Numbered from the stretch's first letter, positions 26,889 to 34,573 are shown. The stretch is DNA of 64,000 nt from Eubacteriaceae bacterium (GCA_910574015.1 CAJSYQ010000010.1:1-64000), one strand, 5' to 3'. A program made the numbers and translations. Notes: generated by a model not told the origin, from the letters alone.

Positions 26889-27977
26889 TCATACCCCCTT
26901 CGCCGGCCTGCCCAGCAGTTTCCATGACACAGGCGTAAATACCGCCGTCCATACCAGCTCATTTATGATAAAGCGGAGTCCTTGTGATTCCATGTATATA
27001 AAGGGATAAAACACAGAGACAGCCACTCCAAAGCAAAATCCCATCCCCGCTGTCAGAACCAGCCTTGCCCGTCTGTCCGGGACAAGCCTGCCGCAAGCCG
27101 CCAGATCTTCCCCGGCGGAACATCTCCATATAAAGAAAGCACACACCAGGATCACTGCCAAAAGGAGGATAAAGACCGTCCACATATTTCCATACACGAC
27201 ATAGGTGAAGCCGTACCCCTCCCCGGCATTTATAAAGCAGCTTACTCCATCGTCAAATGCCGCCATGGAGTCTCCTGTAAATATCCCGGCCATCTGGGAC
27301 CAGAATCCGGTTCCCAGTGTTTTACCAGACAGGAGATAATGCCATCTCTGCACAGCGTGGCCCAGAACCCAGGGAAACGCCATAGTCCCCAGTGAGAAAA
27401 CGGTGGCTGCCAGACTGCTCTTTACCACCAGGTGCATTAGCACAAAGATGGAATAGGCTGCCAGAAGCTCCATCCCAAACACCCCCAGCGTCCGCAGCGT
27501 ATGCCACACCGTCTCATTGGCAAAGAGTTCTCTGCTAAAGGAATACAGCACATTTAATTTCTGCATCCCGGTAATGACACTCTGACGGATCAGTATGGTT
27601 CCGGCTGTCATTACTAACCATACCATAAGAATAACGGCATAACCGATGAAAATCTTTACGAAGAAACGCTGCCGTCTTGTAAAGGGGAGCGAACACATGT
27701 ACTCCTCCGTCCTCTTATGATGCAGATCCGAAAACTGCAAAAAAACCATGATGGCAAAAAGGAACCATACATATATGTGAATCGTCTGAAAAAGGTTCAA
27801 GAGCCCCTCGCTGAAGTAGCTGCCGCAGTTTTCATAGTTAGACCAGAATATCCCTCTCTGCCCTCCCACCTGGGCATAAAGCAGCAGATGAAAGAACAGA
27901 GGGCACAGCAGGCTTACCACGATCACCCCTTTCATCCTCCTGATTTCATATGCCGCCAGCGCACGTATCCTATCCAT
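26889..27977 (-). CDS. ABC transporter permease (YtrA-operon type)
   Basis: A 362-residue membrane protein with about eight hydrophobic spans, starting MDRIRALAAYEIRRMKGVIV. The form is that of the membrane subunits of two-component ABC exporters controlled by YtrA-like GntR regulators. AGGAGGGAG lies upstream of the ATG, and the start overlaps the ATPase gene by 8 bases, which indicates translational coupling. It partners with the ATPase and the lipoprotein. Such systems are often induced by cell-envelope stress or antibiotics; the substrate here is not known. Confidence 0.85.
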   Translation of the reverse strand: MDRIRALAAYEIRRMKGVIVVSLLCPLFFHLLLYAQVGGQRGIFWSNYENCGSYFSEGLLNLFQTIHIYVWFLFAIMVFLQFSDLHHKRTEEYMCSLPFTRRQRFFVKIFIGYAVILMVWLVMTAGTILIRQSVITGMQKLNVLYSFSRELFANETVWHTLRTLGVFGMELLAAYSIFVLMHLVVKSSLAATVFSLGTMAFPWVLGHAVQRWHYLLSGKTLGTGFWSQMAGIFTGDSMAAFDDGVSCFINAGEGYGFTYVVYGNMWTVFILLLAVILVCAFFIWRCSAGEDLAACGRLVPDRRARLVLTAGMGFCFGVAVSVFYPFIYMESQGLRFIINELVWTAVFTPVSWKLLGRPAKGV

Positions 27978-28869
27978 CGGCTCTCCCTCCTTCCTCTTTA
28001 TGATTGATATAGACAAAACTTTCTTCCAACCCCACTGCCATCTGCTCCACAAGAACGGCTCCCGCCCTCTTCACCGATTCTTCAAATTCTGCGGATGCCC
28101 CCGGCAGCACAACCGTATATACACTTCCCACATTGGAGAGCCCCAGGATATCCTGTCTCTTGTACAGCTCCGGCGGCGCCCCCTGGGGAAATACCACCTG
28201 GTATTTCGCCACTAGCCCGGTTACCTCCTCCAGTGCGTCATCCACCTGAACCGCGCCTCTGGTCAGTACTGTAACTGTATCACAGATTCTTTCCAGTTCA
28301 CTCAGATGATGGGATGAGATGAGTACCGTCATTCCCCTGTTCTCTACCGTGGTGACAAGAAGCTCCAGAAGATCTTTTTTGGCCATGGCGTCTAGTCCAG
28401 ATGTGGGCTCATCCAGAATCATCACCTCAGGATTCCTGGCCAGGTTTAACATAAAGGAGACCCTCATCTTCTGCCCCTTGGACAGCTGTCCCAGCTTCCT
28501 GTACATATTGACACGGAAGATACGATTCAGCGCCAGAAAATCTTCCTTTAAAAATCCCGGAAAAATCCGGTTATAAAACTCCACTAGCTCTTTTACCCTA
28601 TAATAAGAAAACATCTGGCTGCTGTCCGCCACATAACCGATCTTCTCCTTCGTCCCCGGATTGTCGTACACCGGCTGACCGTCTATAAGGATCTCCCCTT
28701 TATCCGGCCGGTAAATACCTGTCAGGCATTTGATGGTGGTTGTCTTTCCCGAGCCGTTATGGCCGATCAGACCGTGGACCGTACCCTTCTGCACACGAAA
28801 GCTGACATCCTTTAAAACAAAATTATGGTTACTCTGATAGCCCTTATACAGGTTTCTCACCTGGATCAT
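27970..28869 (-). CDS. ABC transporter ATP-binding protein (YtrA-operon type)
   Basis: A 299-residue ATPase. Walker A reads GHNGSGKTT, the signature motif is LSKGQKMR (a variant of LSGGQ, with Lys in place of the first Gly), Walker B is VMILDEP followed by TSGLD, and the switch histidine is in SSHHLSE. About 80 residues follow the nucleotide-binding domain. The ATG start has AGGAGG at eight bases; the gene overlaps the end of the GntR gene by 26 bases. It drives the permease encoded next. Confidence 0.92.
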   Translation of the reverse strand: MIQVRNLYKGYQSNHNFVLKDVSFRVQKGTVHGLIGHNGSGKTTTIKCLTGIYRPDKGEILIDGQPVYDNPGTKEKIGYVADSSQMFSYYRVKELVEFYNRIFPGFLKEDFLALNRIFRVNMYRKLGQLSKGQKMRVSFMLNLARNPEVMILDEPTSGLDAMAKKDLLELLVTTVENRGMTVLISSHHLSELERICDTVTVLTRGAVQVDDALEEVTGLVAKYQVVFPQGAPPELYKRQDILGLSNVGSVYTVVLPGASAEFEESVKRAGAVLVEQMAVGLEESFVYINHKEEGGRADG

Positions 28870-29254
28870 CCCCGGCACCTCCTCTCAGCTCCTCCATAAT
28901 CTCCTCCACGAGACCAATGATCTCCGCCCTGTCCAGTCCCTGACAGACCAATTCGATACACCTCTCCTTCAATTCCTCCCTCACTCTCTGGATCACTCCC
29001 TCATTTCTTATATTCTCCGCCACACCGACAGCAAATGTACCCTTCCCCCGCACCGTCTCGATGAGTCCCTGCTGTTCCAGTTCCCGGTACGCCTTCGCCA
29101 CAGTCCCCGGAGTGACATTCAGTTCCAGTGCCAGCCTGCGAACAGACGGAACCGCATCGCCTTTTTTCAGATATCCCTGAAGCATCCTATATTTATACTG
29201 GGTAACAATCTGTTCATAAATGGGCTGGGAACTGCGAAAATCCAGTTGAACCAC
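28844..29254 (-). CDS. GntR-family transcriptional regulator, YtrA type
   Basis: A 136-residue repressor. The N-terminal winged helix (about 8-75) carries the GntR signature PSVRRLALELNVTPGTVAKAYRELEQQGLI followed by the wing VRGKGTFA; here written only to locate the motif at about residues 36-70. The short helical C-terminal part (about 80-125) is of the YtrA subfamily, which regulates adjacent ABC transporters. The start is GTG with GAAGGAGGG upstream. It is the first gene of its operon and probably represses it through the palindrome at 29274-29305. Confidence 0.92.
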   Translation of the reverse strand: MVQLDFRSSQPIYEQIVTQYKYRMLQGYLKKGDAVPSVRRLALELNVTPGTVAKAYRELEQQGLIETVRGKGTFAVGVAENIRNEGVIQRVREELKERCIELVCQGLDRAEIIGLVEEIMEELRGGAGDDPGEKPV

Positions 29255-29273
29255 GCTATCCCTCCTTCTTTCT

Positions 29274-29305
29274 CTGTACCAAGTGTACCAGTTGATGTGA
29301 TACAG
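29274..29305. promoter_or_regulatory. Probable GntR operator
   Basis: A 32-bp imperfect palindrome with ends CTGTACCA and TGATACAG lies between the gntR -10 box and its ribosome-binding site. It includes the repeated word GTACCA. A YtrA-type repressor bound here would block the transcript. Confidence 0.6.
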
Positions 29306-29307
29306 TT

Positions 29308-29336
29308 ATCTTACTATGGGGAGAAGATATTGTCAA
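29308..29336 (-). promoter_or_regulatory. gntR-ABC operon promoter
   Basis: Minus-strand TTGACA (29331-29336), 17-base spacer, TAAGAT (29308-29313). Confidence 0.8.
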
Positions 29337-29342
29337 GAAGTA

Positions 29343-29371
29343 TTGACAAGGAATTTAGTTTCATGTAGGAT
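29343..29371 (+). promoter_or_regulatory. Promoter of the small exporter gene
   Basis: TTGACA (29343-29348), 17-base spacer, TAGGAT (29366-29371). Its -35 box lies only 6 bases from that of the divergent gntR promoter. Confidence 0.75.
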
Positions 29372-29417
29372 TAGAATGTTGTCTATAATAATGAAGAAAA
29401 GAATTAGGAGAAATTGA

Positions 29418-29894
29418 ATGTTAGTGAAATATCTTATCGTGTTTTTCGTATCCATGGTACCCATCATAGAACTCCGGGGCGCCATCCCCTATGCCGTGGG
29501 CATGGGACTGCCGCTGCTCCCTTCCTATATTATCGCCGTTCTGGGCAATATGCTGCCGGTCCCGTTTATCTATCTCTTTGCCAGAAAGATACTGGTCTGG
29601 GGGGCTGACAAAAAATATATCGGGAATTTTTTTACGTGGTGTCTGGACAAGGGTGAGCGCGGAGGAAAAAAACTGCAGCAAAAAGCAGGGCGCGGATTGT
29701 TCCTTGCCCTGCTGCTTTTTGTAGGGATCCCGCTGCCGGGAACCGGAGCCTGGACCGGCACTCTGGCCGCCAGCTTCCTGGATATGGACTTTAAACCCAC
29801 CGTATTGGCCGCCATGGGCGGGGTGCTGCTGGCCGGGATCATTATGGGTGCCGCCAGCGCCGGACTATTTGGCGCCCTGGCTGCCCTGTTCTGA
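29418..29894 (+). CDS. Small multidrug export family membrane protein (COG2426)
   Basis: A 158-residue integral membrane protein with about four hydrophobic segments. The N-terminal motif VSMVPIIELRGAIPYAVGMG and the later LLFVGIPLPGTGAWTGTLAA are hallmarks of the Sm_multidrug_ex family, whose transport function is poorly established. AGGAG lies seven bases before the ATG. It diverges from the GntR/ABC operon with abutting -35 boxes, so the two could influence each other. It ends just before the convergent metallophosphoesterase gene. Confidence 0.85.
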   Translation: MLVKYLIVFFVSMVPIIELRGAIPYAVGMGLPLLPSYIIAVLGNMLPVPFIYLFARKILVWGADKKYIGNFFTWCLDKGERGGKKLQQKAGRGLFLALLLFVGIPLPGTGAWTGTLAASFLDMDFKPTVLAAMGGVLLAGIIMGAASAGLFGALAALF

Positions 29895-29917
29895 CACGAG
29901 ATCAGAACTGCTATTTC

Positions 29918-29943
29918 TTAGCTCAATGGCGGCATTGAGCTAA
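29918..29943. repeat. Perfect 10-bp inverted repeat between convergent genes
   Basis: TTAGCTCAAT / ATTGAGCTAA around a GGCGGC loop. It forms the last codons and stop of the metallophosphoesterase gene. No T-run follows on either strand, so it may be a processing or 3'-end stabilising hairpin more than a canonical terminator. Confidence 0.7.
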
Positions 29944-30421
29944 ACTCACACATTTCAAAATCCACTTCCCCATCATCACGGATCTTCATTACCGTGTATG
30001 TGGGGATCTTTTTTTCCTGCCGCGGACGGGATATGCTCCCGGGATTCAGCAGAATCGGGCGGGCGGACCGGTCAAGATACGGCACATGGGTGTGCCCAAA
30101 CATCGCTATATCCACCCCCTGCTCCAGCGCCCAGTACCGGAGTCCGTCAATGCCGCTGTAGTTCAGATACCGGTGGCCATGGCACAGGCCGATCCTCTTT
30201 CCCCCGAATTCTGTAACAATTTGTACCGGCAGTCTGCCATCATAATCACAGTTTCCCCGGACAAGATAGACCGGATACGGCGTTGCCCGGCGAAGACGGT
30301 CAGCATCCTCCATAATATCCCCCATATGAAAGACCGCCTCAAAATCCCGCTGCCGCTTCAGCACCTCCAGAAGGTTGTCCAGCCGGCCGTGAGAATCACT
30401 GAATATCAGCGCTTTCTTCAT
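29918..30421 (-). CDS. YfcE/MJ0936-type metallophosphoesterase
   Basis: A 167-residue metal-dependent phosphodiesterase. The metal-binding motifs are all visible: FSDSHG (residues 8-13), GDIMED, RGNCD, GLCHGHR and FGHTHVP. The length matches the YfcE/YsnB family, which shows phosphodiesterase activity on small model substrates; the natural substrate is unclear. Its start overlaps the rdgB stop as ATGA, so the methyltransferase, rdgB and this gene form one translationally coupled operon. In many Firmicutes the same rdgB-yfcE neighbour pair occurs. Confidence 0.93.
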   Translation of the reverse strand: MKKALIFSDSHGRLDNLLEVLKRQRDFEAVFHMGDIMEDADRLRRATPYPVYLVRGNCDYDGRLPVQIVTEFGGKRIGLCHGHRYLNYSGIDGLRYWALEQGVDIAMFGHTHVPYLDRSARPILLNPGSISRPRQEKKIPTYTVMKIRDDGEVDFEMCEFSSMPPLS

Positions 30422-31020
30422 ACACTTCCCCGTTTCTTTAATATTTCCACCATTTTCCGCACCGCAATTCCCCGGTGGCTGATCTTATTTTTCTCCTCCG
30501 GCAGAAGCTCACCGGTTGTACATCCGCGTTCCGGCAGGAGGAAGATCGGATCGTATCCAAAACCGTTTTCTCCCTTCGGTTCCTGGGCGATCCTGCCCTC
30601 GATGACCCCAGTGGCTGTGTCTACGGTTCCATCCGGATAGGCGCATGCTATCACACAGACGAACCGGGCGCCCCTCTCCTCCTCCGGCACCCCCTGGCAC
30701 CGTCTGAGAAGTTCGGCATTCTTAAGAGAATACGGCGTGTCCTCCCCCATATAACGGGCGGAATAAATCCCAGGTTCCCTGTTCAGACAGTCCACCTCAA
30801 AGCCGGAATCATCTGCCAGCACCATCTCTCCAGTGGCCTCCATTACCGCCTTCGCCTTGATCACGGCATTCTCTTCAAAAGTCTTTCCGTCCTCTACGAT
30901 CTCTATCTCCAAATCCAGGTCCTTCATGGACAGGATCTCATAATCCTCTCCCAGCATCTGGCGAAATTCATTCACCTTTCCCTGATTGCCCGTGGCAAAT
31001 ACCAAACGTGTCTTACTCAT
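30418..31020 (-). CDS. rdgB: XTP/dITP diphosphatase (RdgB/HAM1 family)
   Basis: A 200-residue pyrophosphatase that removes deaminated purine nucleotides (dITP, XTP) from the pool. Motifs: FATGNQGKVNEF at the N-terminus, LADDSGFEVDCLNREPGIYS in the middle, and ENGFGYDPIFLLPE followed by KNKISHRG near the end. The ATG overlaps the methyltransferase stop by 4 bases, as does its stop with the next gene. Confidence 0.96.
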   Translation of the reverse strand: MSKTRLVFATGNQGKVNEFRQMLGEDYEILSMKDLDLEIEIVEDGKTFEENAVIKAKAVMEATGEMVLADDSGFEVDCLNREPGIYSARYMGEDTPYSLKNAELLRRCQGVPEEERGARFVCVIACAYPDGTVDTATGVIEGRIAQEPKGENGFGYDPIFLLPERGCTTGELLPEEKNKISHRGIAVRKMVEILKKRGSV

Positions 31021-32186
31021 TTCCTGCCTCCATTTTTCGGTGGTTTTGTTCCCATATACTGATACAGATATGTCTTCATCATCCCGTTGTAGATCTTGCG
31101 GTTCTTTGTGGCCTTTCCCCGGCGGCCGCCGGCAGCCACGGCCTTCTGTGCATCCTCATAGCCGCTGAGAAGGAAAAATGACCATGTGTCATTGGCATCC
31201 ATCACGCCGCCCAGCGTTCGATACAGTTGAAACATCTCCTCCCTGGCAGAGAGCCTCTCCCCATACGGGGGATTGGTTACGACAAACCCATACTTCTTCG
31301 GATTGCTGAAATCGCGGATATCCCGCTGCTGAAAATGTATATGCTCCGCCACGCCTGCCAGCGCCGCGTTGGACCGGGCCATCTTCAGCACCTCATGGCT
31401 GATATCGTAGCCCTGAATATTCAGGACGGCATCCCGGCGGATCCTGTCCCGGGCTTCCCGCACTGTCTCTAACCAGATCTTCTCCGGCACCAGATGCGGC
31501 CAGCGCCGGGCAGTAAAATCCCGGTTCAGCCCTGGCGCTATATCCAGCGCGATCATCGCCGCCTCGATGGGGATCGTGCCGCTCCCGCAGAAGGGATCCA
31601 CCAAAACCCGGTCGGCCCGCCAGGGAGAGAGGAGAAGAATGGCGGCCGCCAGCGTCTCTGTCACAGGGGCCGGCGCCGTGTACCGGCGGTATCCCCGTCT
31701 GTGCAGAGACTCCCCCGTAGTGTCAATGCCAATGGTGACCATATCCTTTATAATGCTGATCCGCAGGGGATACGGATCCCCGCTCTCCTCAAACCAGTCT
31801 GTGTGATAAATGCCTTTGAGTCTCTCCACCATGGCCTTCTTTACAATTTTCTGAATATCAGACGGGCTGAATAATTTACTGCTGACGGAATTCGCCTTCG
31901 CAACCCAGAACTTTCCATCCTTTGGAATATAATTTTCCCAAGGAACCGCCTTCACCTGCTCAAACAGTTCGTCGAAGGTCTCCGCCCGAAATGCCGCCGC
32001 CTTCAGAAGGATCCGCTCGGTGGTCCGGAGAAACATATTCCCCCTTGCCACTGCCGCCGCATCCCCGGCAAATGTCACCCTGCCATTGTCTACATCCACG
32101 ATCTCATAACCCAGATCCGTAATCTCTCTCTTCAGTACTGCCTCCATGCCAAAATGGCATGGCGCTGTCAATTCATATCGTTCCAT
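31017..32186 (-). CDS. THUMP-domain RNA methyltransferase (RlmL-like)
   Basis: A 389-residue class I SAM-dependent methyltransferase with an N-terminal THUMP RNA-binding domain (about 45-155). The SAM motif reads DPFCGSGTIPIEAA and the catalytic NPPY motif VTNPPYGERLSAREE, which is typical of N2-guanine or N6-adenine methylation; proteins of this type are related to the RlmL N-terminal half and methylate 23S rRNA. The start MERYELTAPCHFGMEAVLKR is typical. A promoter at 32230-32259 precedes it. It heads a three-gene operon with rdgB and the phosphoesterase. Confidence 0.93.
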   Translation of the reverse strand: MERYELTAPCHFGMEAVLKREITDLGYEIVDVDNGRVTFAGDAAAVARGNMFLRTTERILLKAAAFRAETFDELFEQVKAVPWENYIPKDGKFWVAKANSVSSKLFSPSDIQKIVKKAMVERLKGIYHTDWFEESGDPYPLRISIIKDMVTIGIDTTGESLHRRGYRRYTAPAPVTETLAAAILLLSPWRADRVLVDPFCGSGTIPIEAAMIALDIAPGLNRDFTARRWPHLVPEKIWLETVREARDRIRRDAVLNIQGYDISHEVLKMARSNAALAGVAEHIHFQQRDIRDFSNPKKYGFVVTNPPYGERLSAREEMFQLYRTLGGVMDANDTWSFFLLSGYEDAQKAVAAGGRRGKATKNRKIYNGMMKTYLYQYMGTKPPKNGGRK

Positions 32187-32229
32187 CCTGCCCTCTTTTA
32201 TCCTTCACCGGCCAAGCCGTTTTTATATC

Positions 32230-32259
32230 ATTATACGGCACCCCGGTTCCCCCCGTCAA
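32230..32259 (-). promoter_or_regulatory. Promoter of the methyltransferase-rdgB operon
   Basis: Minus-strand TTGACG (32254-32259), 18-base spacer, TATAAT (32230-32235). The -35 box includes the TGA stop codon of the rhodanese gene. Confidence 0.7.
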
Positions 32260-32579
32260 TGGTTTTTAAAGAAAGAACGGAAAACCTCCTTCCGCTCCGG
32301 AGCATCATAACCTCCCGCCACGCTGAAACTCTGCTGCCCTCTCTTCGCCAGTATCCGTGCCGCGGAAAGGCTGTGGTTGCCACGGTCGCAGTAAAATATC
32401 ACCCTGGCATACCCCCTGAAATCTTCTATATGTTCTTCCAGAACCTCATAGGGAACATTCCACGCTCCCGTGACATGTCCCATATCATACTCTTCCTTAT
32501 CTCTCAGATCAACAAACAGCGAATCGCTATTGTATATATATTTGGAAATCTGTTCCCATGGCACTAACTGTGGTCTCAT
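32256..32579 (-). CDS. Rhodanese-like domain protein
   Basis: A 107-residue single-domain rhodanese. The active-site loop is FYCDRGNHS with the catalytic cysteine at residue 64; the CH2A-type segment FVDLRDKEEYDMGHVTGAWN is well preserved. It would carry sulfur as a persulfide. It stands alone, with a weak AAGGG ribosome-binding site and a probable promoter at 32634-32661. The reaction partner is unknown. Confidence 0.92.
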   Translation of the reverse strand: MRPQLVPWEQISKYIYNSDSLFVDLRDKEEYDMGHVTGAWNVPYEVLEEHIEDFRGYARVIFYCDRGNHSLSAARILAKRGQQSFSVAGGYDAPERKEVFRSFFKNH

Positions 32580-32633
32580 AGCTAAACCCTTTTTCTTACA
32601 CTCTATTCCCCAGGAAGAAAAAATAGTACCTTT

Positions 32634-32661
32634 ATCATACTATTAATCCCATGAAAACAAT
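32634..32661 (-). promoter_or_regulatory. Probable rhodanese promoter
   Basis: Minus-strand TATGAT (32634-32639) with ATTGTT 16 bases upstream (32656-32661). Confidence 0.45.
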
Positions 32662-32676
32662 ATGGACACGGCGGGG

Positions 32677-32698
32677 CGGCGCCCATTGAAACCCGCCG
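32677..32698 (+). repeat. 22-bp hairpin motif, copy 3
   Basis: CGGCGCC ... CCCGCCG with CATTGAAA in the centre; it differs from copy 1 at four central positions while both arms are identical. It lies in the gap between the rhodanese gene and the Asn/Ser-rich gene, in a convergent-terminator position. Confidence 0.65.
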
Positions 32699-32714
32699 AT
32701 GTGCTGTAATAGAA

Positions 32715-32746
32715 TAAAAGGGACCATCCCGTTCCGGTCTGGTCCC
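32715..32746 (-). terminator. Terminator of the Asn/Ser-rich gene
   Basis: Minus-strand GGGACCA (32740-32746) pairs with TGGTCCC (32720-32726), followed by TTTTATT. It lies 21 bases after the stop codon. Confidence 0.8.
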
Positions 32747-32767
32747 TGGCCTCAAGCAGTCTTACTC

Positions 32768-32977
32768 TCAGTTCGAAGTGTTCTTGCTGCTGTTTCTACT
32801 AGCATTTTTGCTTGCATTCTGGCTTGCATTCTTACTGCTGTTACCGCTTGCGTTCTTACTGGAATTCCTGCTGCTGTTGCTGCTTGTGTTCTTGCTGGAA
32901 TTCTTGCTGCTGTTGCTTGCATTTCTGCAATTGGTAGAATTGCTCTCGTTAAACTCATCCATAAAATTTCTAGCCAT
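32768..32977 (-). CDS. Small Asn/Ser/Lys-rich repetitive protein
   Basis: A 69-residue protein starting MARNFMDEFNESNSTNCRNA and continuing as degenerate repeats of the units NSSKN and NASKN to the end. A strong AGGAGG lies seven bases before the ATG and a terminator follows, so it is a real gene even though the composition is extreme. The other two frames give only low-complexity products. A sigma-G-like promoter (33030-33058) suggests expression in the forespore, which would fit a small spore-associated protein. I know no function for it; the spore link is inference. Confidence 0.75.
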   Translation of the reverse strand: MARNFMDEFNESNSTNCRNASNSSKNSSKNTSSNSSRNSSKNASGNSSKNASQNASKNASRNSSKNTSN

Positions 32978-33029
32978 GATACTGCCTCCTGTCTGTAAAG
33001 CACCGCAGTGCTTTTACTCGTTACAAAGG

Positions 33030-33058
33030 TAGTATCTCACCAGAAGGAAAATCTATGC
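33030..33058 (-). promoter_or_regulatory. Possible sigma-G/F-type sporulation promoter
   Basis: Minus-strand GCATA (33054-33058), 17-base spacer, GATACTA (33030-33036), close to the sigma-G consensus GHATR-N18-CATWMTA. No good sigma-A -10 box follows the TTGACA near 33070. Confidence 0.4.
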
Positions 33059-33071
33059 GCAAGGATTACTG

Positions 33072-33935
33072 TCAAGCTTTTCCTACTGATCCAAATAATT
33101 CCATTTTTTCTTTTACTGTGGCTTTGATGGCTTCCGTCCCTGGCGCCAGAAGCTTGCGGGGGTCAAATCCTTTGCCCTCCTGATCCTTGCCTGCCTCGAT
33201 ATACTTCCGGGTTGCCTCCTGGAAGGAGAGCTGGCACTCTGTATTTACATTGATCTTGGATACTCCCAGGGAGATCGCTTTCTGTATCATGTCCGCCGGA
33301 ATCCCCGTGCCGCCATGAAGAACCAGAGGCATGGAACCGGTCTTCTGCTGTACTGCATCCAGCGTCTCAAAGCTGAGTCCCGCCCAATTATCCGGATATT
33401 TGCCATGAATATTCCCAATGCCGGCAGCCAGCATCGTCACACCAAGATCGGCGATCATCTTGCACTCATCTGGATCGGCACACTCACCGGCGCCCACGAC
33501 CCCGTCTTCTTCTCCCCCGATGGAGCCGACCTCCGCCTCGATGGACATTCCCTTCTCCCTGCAGACAGCAACCAGTTCTTTTGTCTTCTGGACATTTTCC
33601 TCAATGGGATAATGGGAGCCGTCAAACATAATAGAGGAAAAGCCTGCCTCAATACATGCTTTCGCGCCCTCATAGCTGCCGTGATCCAGATGCAGGGCAA
33701 CCGGGACTGTGATATTGAGTTCCTCCAGCATGCCGTTCACCATACCAACGACTGTCTTGTAACCGCACATATACTTGCCGGCGCCCTCAGACACACCAAG
33801 GATAACCGGTGAATTCAGCTCCTGTGCCGTAAGCAGGATCGCTTTCGTCCATTCCAGATTGTTAATGTTAAACTGGCCGACTGCATATTTGCCGGCCTTT
33901 GCCTTTGTAAGCATTTCTTCTGCTGATACTAACAT
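33072..33935 (-). CDS. fba: Class II fructose-1,6-bisphosphate aldolase
   Basis: A 287-residue zinc-dependent glycolytic aldolase that splits fructose-1,6-bisphosphate into two triose phosphates. The family features are clear: VALHLDHGSYEGAKACIEAG with the zinc-binding histidine, MFDGSHYPIEENVQKTKELV, EAEVGSIGGEEDGV, GIGNIHGKYP with a further zinc histidine, and LVLHGGTGIP for phosphate binding. The start MLVSAEEML has GGAGGG seven bases upstream; 25 extra in-frame codons further upstream were rejected. It is monocistronic by context. No convincing promoter was found in the A/T-rich 70 bases upstream. Confidence 0.97.
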   Translation of the reverse strand: MLVSAEEMLTKAKAGKYAVGQFNINNLEWTKAILLTAQELNSPVILGVSEGAGKYMCGYKTVVGMVNGMLEELNITVPVALHLDHGSYEGAKACIEAGFSSIMFDGSHYPIEENVQKTKELVAVCREKGMSIEAEVGSIGGEEDGVVGAGECADPDECKMIADLGVTMLAAGIGNIHGKYPDNWAGLSFETLDAVQQKTGSMPLVLHGGTGIPADMIQKAISLGVSKINVNTECQLSFQEATRKYIEAGKDQEGKGFDPRKLLAPGTEAIKATVKEKMELFGSVGKA

Positions 33936-34008
33936 ATTCGTACCCTCCATTTTGTTTTTTAATACTTTTCTCTTTCCATTGAATAATAAAAACAGAAAAA
34001 TAGCGCGC

Positions 34009-34042
34009 AAAAATAAACCAGTACGTTTCCCCTAAACGTACT
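34009..34042 (-). terminator. Terminator after comFB
   Basis: Minus-strand AGTACGTTT / AAACGTACT (9 bp, loop AGGGG) followed by a T-rich run (34009-34019). Confidence 0.85.
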
Positions 34043-34047
34043 CTCTG

Positions 34048-34323
34048 TTAATCTTCGGCATGATTCGGATTCTTACCGATTGTTTCAATCGCTTTGATAA
34101 CGGCTGTCGTTATCTCCGCATCCGACTGGACAGACAGCGAATCGAACTTCTGGTATACCACTCCCTTATCCGAGAGCACATACTTTGCAGGAAGGCGGTT
34201 CAGGGCATATGCCTCCATATCCCGCCTGCATTTATCGCATCTGCAGTATTGCTCCATCTGAGGTAGTACACTGTTCAATTTCTGTTCCACACAATCCTCC
34301 ATTACATTATGTAACTCATGCAT
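34048..34323 (-). CDS. ComFB-family late competence protein
   Basis: A 91-residue protein of the ComFB family. It shows the pattern of the family: an N-terminal HELHNVMEDCVEQKL, then a CRCDKCRRDMEAYALNRLPA segment with closely spaced cysteines, then KYVLSDKGVVYQKF. In some bacteria such proteins bind zinc or cyclic di-nucleotides, but the function in Firmicutes is not well defined. The start was set at the second ATG because AGGAG is eight bases upstream of it. It has its own promoter and terminator. Confidence 0.88.
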   Translation of the reverse strand: MHELHNVMEDCVEQKLNSVLPQMEQYCRCDKCRRDMEAYALNRLPAKYVLSDKGVVYQKFDSLSVQSDAEITTAVIKAIETIGKNPNHAED

Positions 34324-34355
34324 ACACATATCTCCTTTGTAGTCCTATATGTAAG

Positions 34356-34384
34356 ATTGTACCACAATAAAGTATAAAAACAAA
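34356..34384 (-). promoter_or_regulatory. comFB promoter
   Basis: Minus-strand TTTGTT (34379-34384), 17-base spacer, TACAAT (34356-34361). Confidence 0.6.
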
Positions 34385-34393
34385 GTATTTCTT

Positions 34394-34449
34394 TAAAAAA
34401 AATAAAGAACTGTCCTCCACCGGAGGAACCTCCGGCAAGATAACAGTTC
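34394..34449 (-). terminator. Terminator of the tRNA operon
   Basis: Minus-strand AACTGT ... ACAGTT outer stem with an inner CCGGAGG/CCTCCGG stem, followed by CTTTATTTTTTTT. Confidence 0.85.
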
Positions 34450-34453
34450 CCAA

Positions 34454-34525
34454 CTGGGCCAGCGGGATTCGAACCCACGAATGCAGGAGTCAAAGTCCTG
34501 TGCCTTACCGCTTGGCGATAGCCCA
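34454..34525 (-). tRNA. tRNA-Gln (anticodon TTG)
   Basis: Minus-strand cloverleaf with acceptor TGGGCTA / TGGCCCA, D-arm CGCCAAGCGG, anticodon loop CTTTGAC, T-arm GTGGGTTCGAATCCCGC. CCA is not encoded. It is the last of five tRNA genes. Confidence 0.95.
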
Positions 34526-34543
34526 CTATGTTCTTATATAAAT

Positions 34544-34573
34544 TCAATGTCCCGCCAAAAAGCGGGACATTGA
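34544..34573 (-). repeat. 12-bp perfect hairpin between tRNA-His and tRNA-Gln
   Basis: TCAATGTCCCGC pairs with GCGGGACATTGA around a six-base loop. No T-run follows, so it may be an RNase processing hairpin or a weak terminator inside the tRNA precursor. Confidence 0.8.

Noticed and set aside
25846-26952. Lipoprotein start at 26952
   Set aside because: It would add 20 non-signal residues overlapping the permease gene; the lipoprotein signal begins at MKKKIW.
32752-33032. Alternative frames of the Asn/Ser-rich gene (poly-Ala/Arg/Thr or poly-Leu products)
   Set aside because: Repeat codons give open frames in several phases, but only one has a ribosome-binding site matched to its start.
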